A DNA stretch of 64,000 nt from Leptolyngbya sp. Cla-17 (lineage in GTDB: Bacteria; Cyanobacteriota; Cyanobacteriia; Leptolyngbyales; Leptolyngbyaceae), in contig NZ_JAEVYN010000002.1 of assembly GCF_016807185.1 (NCBI RefSeq), positions 2,829,080-2,893,079 of the forward strand, read 5' to 3'. Below are positions 55,213 through 64,000 of the stretch, piece after piece (the stretch's first letter is position 1; each line of letters opens with the position of its first letter). The notes beneath the pieces were generated by a model. That model searched no databases and was not told where the DNA came from. It saw nothing but the letters and a program-made list of their open reading frames with translations. Position numbers and translations under genes: made by a program.

Positions 55213-56121
55213 ATGAACAGCAACGAACGTGAACAGTACGAACAACAGGGTTATGTAATTTTTAAAAATTTAATTCCAGGCTCCTTAATTCAAAGTGTTT
55301 TAACTCATTATCACCAAGATATTGTAGAGTCTTCTCGTCCTTTCTTTCGGCAAAGTACTTACTCTTACTCTAAAAATGAACTGACTGAATTTGGTTATGT
55401 CAAGGAATCTTTTTTAGATATTCACGACTATCACAACTACCCTGAATTTAGCCAACATGTTCGTAGTATTGTGTGTAGTGCTGAAATTCAGTCTGCTTTG
55501 AAACAGATATTTGATAATGAGTCTTTTAATCTTGTACAAAGCATGATGTTTGATGCCAATACAGGTACATTTCCTCATCAAGAATGGTGGTATTTGGATA
55601 CCATTCCCAATGGTCATTTAACGATCGCTTGGATTGCACTGGAAGATATTGATGAACGAGCAGGCAGATTTTACGTGATTCCAACTGATGCAGACAATTT
55701 AGACTTTCACAGCGATCGCCCAGGCATCTCGCATGAAGAGTGGTTGAAACGGATCAAAAACTATGTGGATTCCCATCCAGAAAAGATTGATGCGCCGGCT
55801 CTTAAGCAAGGGGATGTTCTACTACTAAACTCTAGAACTATTCATGGTTCATTACCAACAATTGACCCAACTTTTTCAAGAAAATCAATCACGGCTCATT
55901 ATATTCCGGCCCATTATCAGTTTGGAAATTTATTCAAGCAAAAACCAATTGCTTATAAAAAGATGGATGATGTTCTTTGCTACAGTGCTCATCCAGAATA
56001 TTCACTCTTGAATCAACTTAACTTTAAGGCAAATTGGTTTCTTCGTAGCTCTAAACTACTCAAGCCTATCCGTGAGCTAAAGGCATCACTGCTTCAGGCT
56101 AGTGGTAGGTCTGAGAAGTGA
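55213..56121 (+). CDS. PhyH-type Fe(II)/2-oxoglutarate dioxygenase
   Basis: 302 residues. PHQEWWYLDTIPNG gives His122 and Glu124 (HxE where HxD is usual). IAWIALEDIDERAGRFYVIP is the beta-strand motif, RTIHGS carries the distal His211, and Arg223 in FSRKS fits 2-oxoglutarate binding. Such enzymes hydroxylate or oxidise small molecules. In polysaccharide loci they may modify a sugar or a lipid. The next gene's ORF overlaps its end, but that gene's likely start is 55 bases downstream. Confidence 0.85.
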   Translation: MNSNEREQYEQQGYVIFKNLIPGSLIQSVLTHYHQDIVESSRPFFRQSTYSYSKNELTEFGYVKESFLDIHDYHNYPEFSQHVRSIVCSAEIQSALKQIFDNESFNLVQSMMFDANTGTFPHQEWWYLDTIPNGHLTIAWIALEDIDERAGRFYVIPTDADNLDFHSDRPGISHEEWLKRIKNYVDSHPEKIDAPALKQGDVLLLNSRTIHGSLPTIDPTFSRKSITAHYIPAHYQFGNLFKQKPIAYKKMDDVLCYSAHPEYSLLNQLNFKANWFLRSSKLLKPIRELKASLLQASGRSEK

Positions 56122-56176
56122 AAATTTTTATTTGGTTTATAAAGATTTTAAGCTTGGCAAAGTCTATTTTTACTCT

Positions 56177-57286
56177 ATGAATCAAAGAACTATTAATCCA
56201 AAACTTATGACTTCTACAGATCAGGGTAATCGTATCTTTTTTTTGGATCTTCTAAAAGCAGTGAATATCAGTATTGTAGTTTTTTTTCATGCACTTTTTT
56301 TACCGATCGATACTTACTTTTCGGTTGCTATTCCAGAGCTTATTCTCTCTTGTCCTTTAAGATTTTGTGTGCCACTTCTATTGATTATTTCTTTCTTTCT
56401 ACTTGAAAGAGACTTGAATAAATCCAAAACTATCTCTCCTTGGATAATTTGTAAGAAAAGATTAGTGCGTATTGCGATTCCCACAGCATTTTGGTTTGGC
56501 TTGACTGCTTTTCTAAATTTACTGAAAGGAAACTCATTAAACAAAATTGCACTTGAAATCCTAACCGGAAATATTTTTATTGGAGCTTACTTTTTACTGA
56601 TATTACTCCAGCTAATCCCAATTTTTGTATTAACTCGTGTCTGGTTTCAGAAGACTAGAAATGTTTTGATTATAGTTGGATTACAGATAGCGATATTCGT
56701 TGCTATTAAAGTTTGGGCACATAGCAATGGAATTTTTGGCAATGCTGCGGTCTATATGTTAAGTCAGATTGATCGTCCATTTATTATTTACTGGTTTGTC
56801 TACTTGCCTTTGGGATATTTCTTATATCACCATCATGAATCACTATTAAAATTATCATCTTCAATAGCTTTCAAATATAAAATAGGTGCTTTTTTTACGA
56901 TTAGCTTTCTACTCTTACTAGAATACGCCCATCTTATTCCAAATATTGGAAGTCATTTTTACACGTTTGAATATGCGTTGATTGCTTGTATTGGCAGCGC
57001 TCTTATCGTATTTTTCTGTGCTTGCTCAATTCAATCAAACCAAATTAGTCCAATCCTATTACCAACTATTTATTTACTTTCTAGATATAGCTTAGGTATT
57101 TTTTGTATTAATGGCATTCTTAGTCAAGTATTTTCGATCGCAGGTCATTCTATTTTTAAGGGTGAAACATTTGGTCTACCAGAAGTTATTGCATTTAGAT
57201 TAATCGGCTGGATTATTTTGCTATTTATTTCGTTGGGTGTGGCTGTTCAGATCGATCGGTTTGGCTTCAAAGCTCTTGTACGTTAG
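56177..57286 (+). CDS. membrane O-acyltransferase (acyltransferase family 3)
   Basis: 369 residues from ATG 56177. About ten hydrophobic helices begin with RIFFLDLLKAVNISIVVFFH, where the helix-1 His matches the catalytic His region of family 3 acyltransferases. RLVRIAIPTAFWFGLTAFLN and CINGILSQVF follow. These proteins O-acetylate or succinylate extracellular polysaccharides. AT-rich composition. Confidence 0.85.
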   Translation: MNQRTINPKLMTSTDQGNRIFFLDLLKAVNISIVVFFHALFLPIDTYFSVAIPELILSCPLRFCVPLLLIISFFLLERDLNKSKTISPWIICKKRLVRIAIPTAFWFGLTAFLNLLKGNSLNKIALEILTGNIFIGAYFLLILLQLIPIFVLTRVWFQKTRNVLIIVGLQIAIFVAIKVWAHSNGIFGNAAVYMLSQIDRPFIIYWFVYLPLGYFLYHHHESLLKLSSSIAFKYKIGAFFTISFLLLLEYAHLIPNIGSHFYTFEYALIACIGSALIVFFCACSIQSNQISPILLPTIYLLSRYSLGIFCINGILSQVFSIAGHSIFKGETFGLPEVIAFRLIGWIILLFISLGVAVQIDRFGFKALVR

Positions 57287-57325
57287 AACATCAGCAAATT
57301 AAGTCTTTTATCAATAGGTTTTTTT

Positions 57326-58153
57326 ATGTCATCCAATGAAGTGTTGCTTGTAACAGCGTCTATCAATATAAAAGCTACTCCCTATGTATCTATTACGGAT
57401 AAGGAAGAAAGATTACTTCAATATTTAATTGGTTTGGTTTCCTGGATCAAGCTAACTAATATTAAAACAATTGTTTTTTGTGAAAATACGAATACTCCTT
57501 ATGATTTTTCAAAGATTATTGAATTTGCAAGTAGTCAGGGAAAAATACTAGAAGTCATTCTTTTTCAAGGCAATGATGGTGCCCAAAAATATGGCAAAGG
57601 ATATGGAGAGGGCAAAATTGTTGAGTATGCCCTTGAAAATAGCCAATATTTAAGGGATTCAGTTGATTTTTATAAGATCACAGGACGGCTTTTTATTCCT
57701 GAGTTTAATAAAATTCAGCAACTTCATCGAGAAATTTCTAATGTTTTCAAAATACCTGCCTTTACGCCTGAGGATGACCCCTGGTTTGGAATTGAGCAGA
57801 TTCAACCTAAAACTCCAACTCAACATATAAGAGTGATCGCTCGTTTTTTATATGTGTACTTTGGCAGAGGAAGGGGACGTGGTCCACACAATTATCAGAA
57901 TCATGTTTCGACAGTTTTTTACAAATCAAACGTTAAGTTTTTCAGAAAAAATTTAGTTCGTGCTTATAAACGAGTGAATGACCACAAGAGCTATGCCCTT
58001 GAGCACACTTTTTATGAAAATTTAACTAAAAAAGACTTTAGTCCTTTTTTGGCTGACTACACTATTGTTGGTAAGAGTGGTGCTTCAGGAAAATTATATT
58101 CTGAGCAGGATTCTGAGCCGGAAATTAAGGCGATCGCCAAGACTTTTTGTTGA
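57326..58153 (+). CDS. unknown protein of the EPS locus
   Basis: 275 residues, no signal peptide or membrane helix. It opens like a GT-A enzyme (EVLLVTASINIKATPYVSIT). Distinctive motifs are GAQKYGKGYGEGKIVEYALE, DSVDFYKITGRLFIPEFNKI, FGRGRGRGPHNY and FYENLTKK. I recall similar unassigned proteins in O-antigen and capsule clusters, where a KxGKGYGE segment precedes a DxYKxTGR block. A transferase role is likely but not proven. The neighbouring acyltransferase and polymerase genes support a surface-glycan function. Confidence 0.55.
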   Translation: MSSNEVLLVTASINIKATPYVSITDKEERLLQYLIGLVSWIKLTNIKTIVFCENTNTPYDFSKIIEFASSQGKILEVILFQGNDGAQKYGKGYGEGKIVEYALENSQYLRDSVDFYKITGRLFIPEFNKIQQLHREISNVFKIPAFTPEDDPWFGIEQIQPKTPTQHIRVIARFLYVYFGRGRGRGPHNYQNHVSTVFYKSNVKFFRKNLVRAYKRVNDHKSYALEHTFYENLTKKDFSPFLADYTIVGKSGASGKLYSEQDSEPEIKAIAKTFC

Positions 58154-58403
58154 CTAGTATCAAAAAAATCAGAATAAATTTAGATAAGCTATAGAAAAAT
58201 TTATTACTGCTCAATTGATGAGCCATCTAGATACAGCATTTCTCGATTTGCTGAGGTGCATCGTAATTCCTTGACTACCTTGACTCCCTGAATGTGGTTG
58301 CACTTCACTGGCTTGAGAATTGCTATAAGAGATTCAAGCTTATTTTTTTCCAAGTTGCTAAATTATTTTTTATTTTGATAGTCCGTTTCTTACCTTAAAC
58401 ATC
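58154..58403. other. spacer before the polymerase gene
   Basis: About 250 bases without a gene. A fragment around 58245-58345 (TATAGCAATTCTCAAGCC read on the minus strand) looks like cyanobacterial IS or MITE end sequence. This was not pursued further. Confidence 0.3.
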
Positions 58404-59765
58404 GTGAACTTAGAAGTAAATCCTACAAAATACGAACCGAAAGAACGTACAAAAGGCTTTGTTGATAGCTCAACATTGGCTCTATTGGCATTTTGTAGCG
58501 GTTTTCTTTCTAGATGTCTCAGTGCATTAAAGATTCCGGGAGCTATTAATCTACTTCACATCTTTGCAATTCCATTTGTTTGTGGAATTGTAGTGGTTAA
58601 AGTTCGGACAAAAGACCCAAAGCAAATTGCGATGTCTCAGGCACTTTTACTGGGTCTTTTTCTATTCTTAATCGTCGTTTTTGTTAGCGCTCTAATCAAT
58701 GATGCCGGAGTTATTAATGCTGTCATGGGATTTGTGCTGTTAGCAGAGCCATTTATGCTTTTGCTGACCATCGTTAGCTTGCCGCTCACATTTGAACGGT
58801 ATACTTGGTTCCGAACATGGATACTGAGATTCTGTTTTTTTCATACCTTTCTAGCTTTTGTTCAGAATTATGCTCTCAGGCTTTACCGCCTTGATGGTAA
58901 GGAAGATAATATTCAAGGGATCTTTTACCGTTCAGGTGCAGGTCATGTAGTTGGAGCATCAGTTGCACTGACCTTTGGGCTTTATTTCCTGTTAACTTCC
59001 AAGCAGCCGCTTTGGGTTCGTGGATTGGTTTTTCTTGCAACCTTCTGGCACCTGCTTTTGGCAGATGCAAAGCAGGTGCTTCTATGTTTTATGTTGGCAG
59101 GTGGATTGCTTTTACTTACAAAGTTGAAAAACGTTGTTGAGGCAATCAAATTTACTGTAATCGGATTGATCGGCGTTATTATTCTGGTTTGGTGTGTTCA
59201 GAATGTGCCAGCATTTTCTGCTTTCAATACCTGGGTTAGACCTGAAATTTATGGTCCTGACGGTGAGGCAACTCGATTAAAGATGGCTACGTTTCGGATT
59301 GTTCCTCAATATTTTCATTCTCCGCTCAACTGGTGGTTTGGTTTGGGTCCAGGGCATACCGTCGGTCGTTTAGGCGGGTGGATGTTAGATTCTTATTGGG
59401 ATTTATTGGCACCATTAGGGGCAACTAAATCTCAAGTGAGCGGAGCAATTTGGACAGTCACTGGGGCAAGTTGGTTGGGAGATCAATCGAGTATGTTCTC
59501 GCCAATGTTTGGGTGGGCTGGCATTTGGGGAGACTACGGTCCTGTTGGGCTATTTGCCTATCTTTTTCTCGTTTGTATAACCTGGTTCTATGTTGCTCAA
59601 GATGACTTTTCTAAGTATTTAATGCTGTGCGTATTTTCATTTGGATTAGTTTTTTCGCAAATGGAAGAACCTGGTTATATGCTTTTCATTGCGATGCTTA
59701 TTGGATTACGATGGCATGAAATGAAGTATGAGAAGAAGTTCAAATCATTAAAACTAAAAACGTGA
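58404..59765 (+). CDS. Wzy-like polysaccharide polymerase (O-antigen ligase superfamily)
   Basis: 453 residues with about ten to eleven hydrophobic helices and a large periplasmic loop around residues 265-370 (FNTWVRPEIYGPDGEATRLK ... GLGPGHTVGRLGG). Helices and loop resemble Wzy/WaaL polymerases, and RLKMATFRIVPQYF provides the periplasmic Arg cluster. It would join repeat units in the periplasm after flipping. It is the last EPS gene before the right-hand mobile block. Confidence 0.8.
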   Translation: MNLEVNPTKYEPKERTKGFVDSSTLALLAFCSGFLSRCLSALKIPGAINLLHIFAIPFVCGIVVVKVRTKDPKQIAMSQALLLGLFLFLIVVFVSALINDAGVINAVMGFVLLAEPFMLLLTIVSLPLTFERYTWFRTWILRFCFFHTFLAFVQNYALRLYRLDGKEDNIQGIFYRSGAGHVVGASVALTFGLYFLLTSKQPLWVRGLVFLATFWHLLLADAKQVLLCFMLAGGLLLLTKLKNVVEAIKFTVIGLIGVIILVWCVQNVPAFSAFNTWVRPEIYGPDGEATRLKMATFRIVPQYFHSPLNWWFGLGPGHTVGRLGGWMLDSYWDLLAPLGATKSQVSGAIWTVTGASWLGDQSSMFSPMFGWAGIWGDYGPVGLFAYLFLVCITWFYVAQDDFSKYLMLCVFSFGLVFSQMEEPGYMLFIAMLIGLRWHEMKYEKKFKSLKLKT

Positions 59766-60019
59766 CTTTTTTATCCTAAAAAGAGTGCGGATAGCAGAGT
59801 TAAAAAATGAGTGTGATTCAAGGAAATGTAAAGGTGGCATGCTGACAGCATTAAGGCTCCGAGCTGACTGCCTGACACATCTTAGTAAATGACAGGGGGT
59901 CGAGTAGAGAGGGTTCCTCCAATGTTTAGGCTTGCTTTGTATTCCCCGTTGCTCTCCCCTTTCGGAATACGAGAGTGTCACACGATTTAGCCTTGCATCG
60001 TTGGAAACCTCCCCCTCAC

Positions 60020-60054
60020 AGAAGCCTGCCTGCGGTTTTCCCGCACAAGCCTCT
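60020..60054 (-). ncRNA. group II intron domain V, copy B
   Basis: Same hairpin as 41155-41189. Confidence 0.85.
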
Positions 60055-60075
60055 TCATTGAGCCATTCACCTGCT

Positions 60076-61371
60076 CTAATAAAGCGACACTAAGCGACCA
60101 GGTCTGGGGAGAGGATGCCACGCCAGATAGCGTAGAAAGCTCTCCCAGCGAAAGCTACGTCGTTGACTCCGTCGATTCAGCCATTTGAAGACCAGCTTGT
60201 GAACTGCGTCTTCAAAGTGGTAGAGCGCATGACCGTTGTCGGTGACCCCAAAGTAGTTGAAGTGTCCGCGCAGCTTTTGCCCGATTGCTTGCCATAGCTG
60301 AGGCAGCTTATGAGCATTGCGTTTTTGCTGCAACCATTGATTGAGGGTGACTAACGCACGGCGAAATCGTTTCTTTGAAGTCTTGCGCTTTAATCGGGCT
60401 TTTCCGTTGCGACTCTTGCCCCAGTAATGGGTGAACCCCAGAAAATCAAAGCTGGGGAATTTTCTCCCGTACTTGAGGGCTAGACCCGCTTGCCGCTTGC
60501 CGCAGGGAAGAAGTTGGGTTTTCTCCTCATTGAGGCGCAAGCCGAACTTCTCCAATCGCTTGGGCAGAACCCGCATGAATCGTCGAGCATCGTCCTCGAA
60601 CTCAAACAAGGCAATGCTATCGTCCGCATACCGGATCAGAGCGCAGTAGCCTCGGCAGTGCTGGCGCACAATGGTGGTAAACCACTGATCTAGCACAAAA
60701 TCCAAGAACACATTTGCAATGACGGGGGAGACTATCGAGCCTTGCGGGCTACCCAATTCATCCTGTACTACGCCGCCTAGGGTTTGGACTCCGGCTTTGA
60801 GCATTCGCGCAATCACCTGTAGGAATCTTCTATCCCGAATCCGCAGGGCTAATACCTTGAGGATTTCCTGGTGCGGCATGGTGTCGAAGAATTGAGCCAG
60901 GTCTAGGTCTGCAATCCACCCAACGGGTTGCCCCATGACCTCCTGATGCAGTTGCCGCAGGGCATCATGACATCCTTTATGGGGTCGAAACCCATAGGAG
61001 TTACTGAGGAATACCGGTTCGTAAATTGATTCTAAGACCCGACGAGTCATCTCCTGAACGATTTTGTCTTCAACGCAACTAATTCCCAGAGGGCGCAAGC
61101 TGCCATCTTCTTTGGGAATCTCGACTCGTCGTACCGCTTGGGGTCGATACGACATCTGGTTCAGTTTCCGGTGCAACCCCTGTAGATTTTCCTCCAGGTT
61201 CTGTCCGTACTCCGTTTTCGTCACTCCATCGATTCCAGGCGCTTTGTTGTCTAGCGACTGAAAGCAGGCTCGCAGATTCTCCACACTATAGTGGTGTATC
61301 AGGGCACTGAAGACAGTCCCTGGTTCTCTGTGAGCCCGTTCGGCTATCCGCTCGATTCCTGTTGTCACCAT
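60076..61371 (-). CDS. ltrA: group II intron reverse transcriptase/maturase, copy B
   Basis: 431 residues, identical to copy A including the catalytic YADD. Intact. Identity of two copies in different settings points to recent mobility. Confidence 0.92.
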   Translation of the reverse strand: MVTTGIERIAERAHREPGTVFSALIHHYSVENLRACFQSLDNKAPGIDGVTKTEYGQNLEENLQGLHRKLNQMSYRPQAVRRVEIPKEDGSLRPLGISCVEDKIVQEMTRRVLESIYEPVFLSNSYGFRPHKGCHDALRQLHQEVMGQPVGWIADLDLAQFFDTMPHQEILKVLALRIRDRRFLQVIARMLKAGVQTLGGVVQDELGSPQGSIVSPVIANVFLDFVLDQWFTTIVRQHCRGYCALIRYADDSIALFEFEDDARRFMRVLPKRLEKFGLRLNEEKTQLLPCGKRQAGLALKYGRKFPSFDFLGFTHYWGKSRNGKARLKRKTSKKRFRRALVTLNQWLQQKRNAHKLPQLWQAIGQKLRGHFNYFGVTDNGHALYHFEDAVHKLVFKWLNRRSQRRSFRWESFLRYLAWHPLPRPGRLVSLY

Positions 61372-61866
61372 ACTTCCACCTCTGAGTGTGGTTGATGTTG
61401 CCTTCGAGTGTTCGACCCAATGTGTCCCCCTTCGCTCCGTGGGCGTTACCCCACTTCTTCACTACTATGGGGACATCCGACTTCCCATGAATCGTTGAGC
61501 GTTCTTCCGGTTTGCCGGTTGTGCGGCTCTACCCCCCGATGGAGGAGTTCATGGGACCTCCCGAGTTCCCGACTCTACCTTGATGACGTGCTACGGTCTC
61601 CGACCCCGGTGGACCCTCCAGAACCCTGGCAGTTGGCTCTGTTGGTTTTGCCTTCCACAACACGAACTGTGTCGGCATCCACGTGTATGTCTAATTTCGG
61701 GGCTCAATCCCTTCACGCTTTCGCATTGCAGCCCATCATCTCCCTGTGTACGCTTCACTGTCCTCGTTGCCGATGACAGCGCAACACTCGGTACTTGGTG
61801 CCTTGCCAAGGCTTCCCTGACCAGGTTCTTCCCCTGGTTGGCAGAGCCGAGCTTCGCTCGGCGCAC
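61372..61866 (-). ncRNA. group II intron 5' ribozyme region, copy B
   Basis: Same 495-base ribozyme region as in copy A, without genes. Confidence 0.65.
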
Positions 61867-61869
61867 TCG

Positions 61870-62710
61870 TCTTCTAGACCTGTGGATAGCTCTAAACCAG
61901 CAAGCCAAATTCATAGCGATTGATGAACAGTCCAATGACCACATCGTGTAACCAGATGGACTTAGAAAAGCAAATGGTTTTGCGAGCTAAGCGTTTAATT
62001 CTTGTGCGTAACGTTAGATGCTTACGTTCAATCGTTTGGGTGTAGGTTTGCCAACCGTGTGCAATGCCGGGTCAAGATGACGTTCATAAGCACCCCAGCC
62101 ATCCGTGTAGAACTGCATAATCCCAAATGGCTCCAACAATGACTTGAGTTCGAGAAAAGCCGTGTCTTGATGGTTCGACAAGACATACGCCAATACTTCG
62201 CCTGTTGCATGGTCAATCGCGTGCCACAACCAACGTTGCTGTTGCTTGGAGTGGACAAAACTCCACATCTCATCCGCTTCAGCCTCAACATCCTGCCATT
62301 GGCACAGCTTGACGATGGTTTGAATCGGTTCAAGCTGGGCTAGACGAGCTTCATTGACTGCTTTGAGATGTCGATCTTTTTTTTAACTCCTCAATCACCG
62401 TAGTCGGACTAATCTTCAGAACTCGTGCGGTATCTCGGATGCCACTCCCGTTGACTGCCATATCAACAATCTGCTGTTTGACTTCAGGTAAATGCCCAAG
62501 GGTAAGCATAGTCTCGAATGAAGGTGCTGCGACCGCACTCCGAATTGCGACATTTATACCGTTGCTTGCTCTCCTCAGAGCGCCCGTGCTTAACCACGTT
62601 ATTGCTTCCACAGTCAGGACAAAGAACAGGTTCCAAAACCATGCTGTAACTTCAGGGGTAGACGTCTGCCTGTATTCTCGCATTCCCACAGGTCTAGAAC
62701 ACGACCTGGA
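61870..62710 (-). mobile_element. IS1-family element, copy 3
   Basis: About 840 bp with inverted ends TTCTAGACCTGTGG on both sides; the left one is joined to the group II intron. Its sequence differs clearly from copies 1 and 2, so the flanking introns arrived separately and were not copied along with it. Confidence 0.78.
61892..62642 (-). pseudogene. insAB: IS1-family transposase, frameshifted
   Basis: InsA starts at 62642 but changes frame before the helix-turn-helix part (MAVNGSGIRDTARVLKISPT). The eight-A join is at 62377-62384. InsB (MWSFVHSKQQQRWLWHAI, FYTDGWGAYERHLDPAL) loses a base near 62045 and continues in another frame as YTQTIERKHLTLRTRIKRLA to FINRYEFGLLV. Dead copy. Confidence 0.82.
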
Positions 62711-62840
62711 CACACAGTAATAATGAGTGATTACATCACAATTTATCTAAAAACGTTATTCGTAATTCAGAATTGCCTTGTAAAATTAGCTTAATTCAAG
62801 CACTGTTCACAATAGAAATCGCTGTACGCTAGAGGAATTT

Positions 62841-63596
62841 ATGATTATTGCGATCGCAAATCAGAAGGGAGGCGTAGCGAAAACCACCTCGACGATCGCG
62901 TTAGCCGGATTGTTGGCAGAAGAGGGAAATTGTCTTGCTGTGGATTTTGACCCCCAAGGAAATTTAACAACGGGATTAGGAGTCAAAATTCAAAGAGGGC
63001 AACCAACAGCCTACGATGTTTTGACAGACGAATCTCAAGATATTAATGAAGCTTTAGTTGAAACCGCCTTCGGCATACACTTACTTCCAGCAGACGTATC
63101 CCTGGCGAAGGGAGAGAAAGAAATCTTGGGAGAGTTGGGGAGCACAAGCTTTCTCAAGCGCCAATTAATCCCGATGAAACAACGCTTTAACCACATCTTG
63201 ATTGACTGTCCACCCAGTTTGGGGTTGTTAACCATCAATGCCTTGGCTGCCGCAGATGCTGTGCTAATTCCGGTACAATGCCAATTCTTTGCATTGGAAG
63301 GTCTACGACAGCTTTTAGAGACCATCAAAGGTATTCGGAATCGGGAAGTGAATCCCCAGTTACAGATTCTGGGAGTGTTGCCCACAATGGCGGAGAAAAA
63401 TACCCTAACAACCCAAGATGCCTTAACTACCCTTAAGAGCATGGTACCAGGGGTCCAAATTTTCGAGCCAGTTCCTAAATCAGTCAAATTTGCTGAGTCG
63501 AATCTGGCACGGGAGCCAATCCATATTTACTCCAAAGATAGCAAACTTGTAAAACCCTATCGGGCAGTGGTGAAAGAACTAATGAGGCTGATGTAG
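62841..63596 (+). CDS. parA: ParA-type partition ATPase
   Basis: 251 residues, preceded by AGAGGA. The deviant Walker A KGGVAKTTST near residue 9 has the signature Lys of ParA/Soj. AVDFDPQGNLTTGLG and HILIDCPPSLGLLTINAL are the Walker A' and B motifs, and ALEGLRQLLETI follows. It segregates DNA by ATP-dependent binding with ParB, whose gene starts 2 bases after the stop. The short form without N-terminal helix-turn-helix matches chromosomal Soj and type Ib plasmid ParA. Intact. Confidence 0.93.
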   Translation: MIIAIANQKGGVAKTTSTIALAGLLAEEGNCLAVDFDPQGNLTTGLGVKIQRGQPTAYDVLTDESQDINEALVETAFGIHLLPADVSLAKGEKEILGELGSTSFLKRQLIPMKQRFNHILIDCPPSLGLLTINALAAADAVLIPVQCQFFALEGLRQLLETIKGIRNREVNPQLQILGVLPTMAEKNTLTTQDALTTLKSMVPGVQIFEPVPKSVKFAESNLAREPIHIYSKDSKLVKPYRAVVKELMRLM

Positions 63597-63598
63597 TA

Positions 63599-64000
63599 AT
63601 GACAAAGCGACGGCTTTCAATGGCTGATGAATTTTTAAACAAGACAGAAGAATTTTTAGATTTTGTTGGCGTGAATAGTGCTCAGCCTTTGTCCCAACTG
63701 GGGGATGAGGGACAAGAAGAGGTGTATCCAAGTAATCACTTGCTTGCGATCTCTCAAATTCAGCTTCCCGCTGGACAACCCCGCCGCTACTTTTCTACTA
63801 AAGCAATGGAGAGCCTAATTACCTCTGTTAGGCAGCATGGGATTCTACAACCGATGTTAGTCCGCCCAATGGCATCTGACACCTATGAATTAGTGGCAGG
63901 AGAGCGCCGTTATCGAGCAGCACAAGCAGTCGGTTTAACGGAAGTGCCTGTTGTAATTCGAGATTTGACATCGCAGGAAGCCATTCAAGTTGCCCTACTG
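63599..64000 (+). CDS. parB: ParB-type partition protein, N-terminal part (runs off window)
   Basis: 134 residues to the window edge. After a linker of about 60 residues comes the ParB/sulfiredoxin N-domain: AISQIQLPAGQPRRYFSTKA, LITSVRQHGILQPMLVRPM and ELVAGERRYRAAQAVGLTEV (the GERRxRA CTP-binding motif). It overlaps no gene and is coupled to parA. The DNA-binding domain lies beyond the window. Confidence 0.9.
   Translation, partial: MTKRRLSMADEFLNKTEEFLDFVGVNSAQPLSQLGDEGQEEVYPSNHLLAISQIQLPAGQPRRYFSTKAMESLITSVRQHGILQPMLVRPMASDTYELVAGERRYRAAQAVGLTEVPVVIRDLTSQEAIQVALL

Larger units (their letters stand above)
59897..61866 (-). mobile_element. group II intron, class C-like, copy B
   Basis: Identical to copy A over 59897-61878 (1,982 bases). 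The 5' end GTGCG is at 61866, domain V at 60020-60054. The 5' exon is again the end of an IS1-type element (TTCTAGA...), while the 3' exon is spacer DNA after the polymerase gene. Confidence 0.88.

Noticed and set aside
1..64000. tRNA and rRNA genes
   Set aside because: No cloverleaf-like block with a T-loop (GTTCRANNC) in proper context and no rRNA signature was seen on either strand.

Overview
This is cyanobacterial DNA. The octamer GCGATCGC (HIP1) and its core recur across the coding regions (for example near 9386, 9568, 10735, 13217, 15657 and 36917), and the gene content is typical of filamentous cyanobacteria: an exopolysaccharide (EPS) locus, cyanobacterial insertion sequence (IS) families, and group II introns. 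The window is a large EPS/heteropolysaccharide assembly and export locus (about 7.7-59.8 kb). It is bounded on the left by a graveyard of mobile DNA and on the right by a parA-parB pair that runs off the end.

Left flank (1-7.2 kb): the start of an IS110-type transposase, a decayed IS5-type transposase, a small HNH nuclease, a YfcE-like phosphodiesterase, and a group II intron of about 4.2 kb. The intron's reverse transcriptase is split by a 2.07-kb serine-recombinase element with 29-bp inverted ends. Joining the two TGATCA copies at the element's ends restores a 525-codon reverse-transcriptase frame.

EPS core (7.7-18.6 kb): UDP-glucuronate decarboxylase and UDP-glucose dehydrogenase (the route UDP-Glc to UDP-GlcA to UDP-Xyl), an outer-membrane polysaccharide export protein, a Wzc-like tyrosine autokinase, a YdcF-type membrane protein, a membrane-anchored Ser/Thr kinase, a fragment of a peptide synthetase condensation domain, and a methyltransferase.

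IS-riddled middle (18.6-45.4 kb): glycosyltransferases (GT8, GT2-like, GT4), a GT2-GtrA fusion and a large polytopic GT-C-like protein alternate with ISAs1 (three copies), IS4, IS630, IS1, IS5, ISAzo13 and IS701-like elements, a 1.7-kb IS with a DUF6399-like transposase, and a class C group II intron. Two GT2 genes are split by insertions. Several insertions can be reconstructed to the base from target duplications, including a 6.6-kb composite structure bounded by two ISAs1 copies.

Right part (45.4-59.8 kb): a PglK/MsbA-like ABC flippase and a GT on the minus strand, then a long plus-strand run of GT4 glycosyltransferases, a PhyH-type dioxygenase, an O-acyltransferase, an unknown protein and a Wzy-like polymerase. 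Sugar nucleotides from the left are used by the GTs. Lipid-linked repeat units are probably flipped by the ABC exporter (no Wzx was seen), polymerised by the Wzy-like protein, and exported by the autokinase and export protein. The right flank holds a second, identical class C intron abutting an IS1-type element, then parA and partial parB, which is compatible with a plasmid or a chromosomal partition locus.

All function calls come from reading motifs in the sequence without database searches. IS family names are recognition-based.
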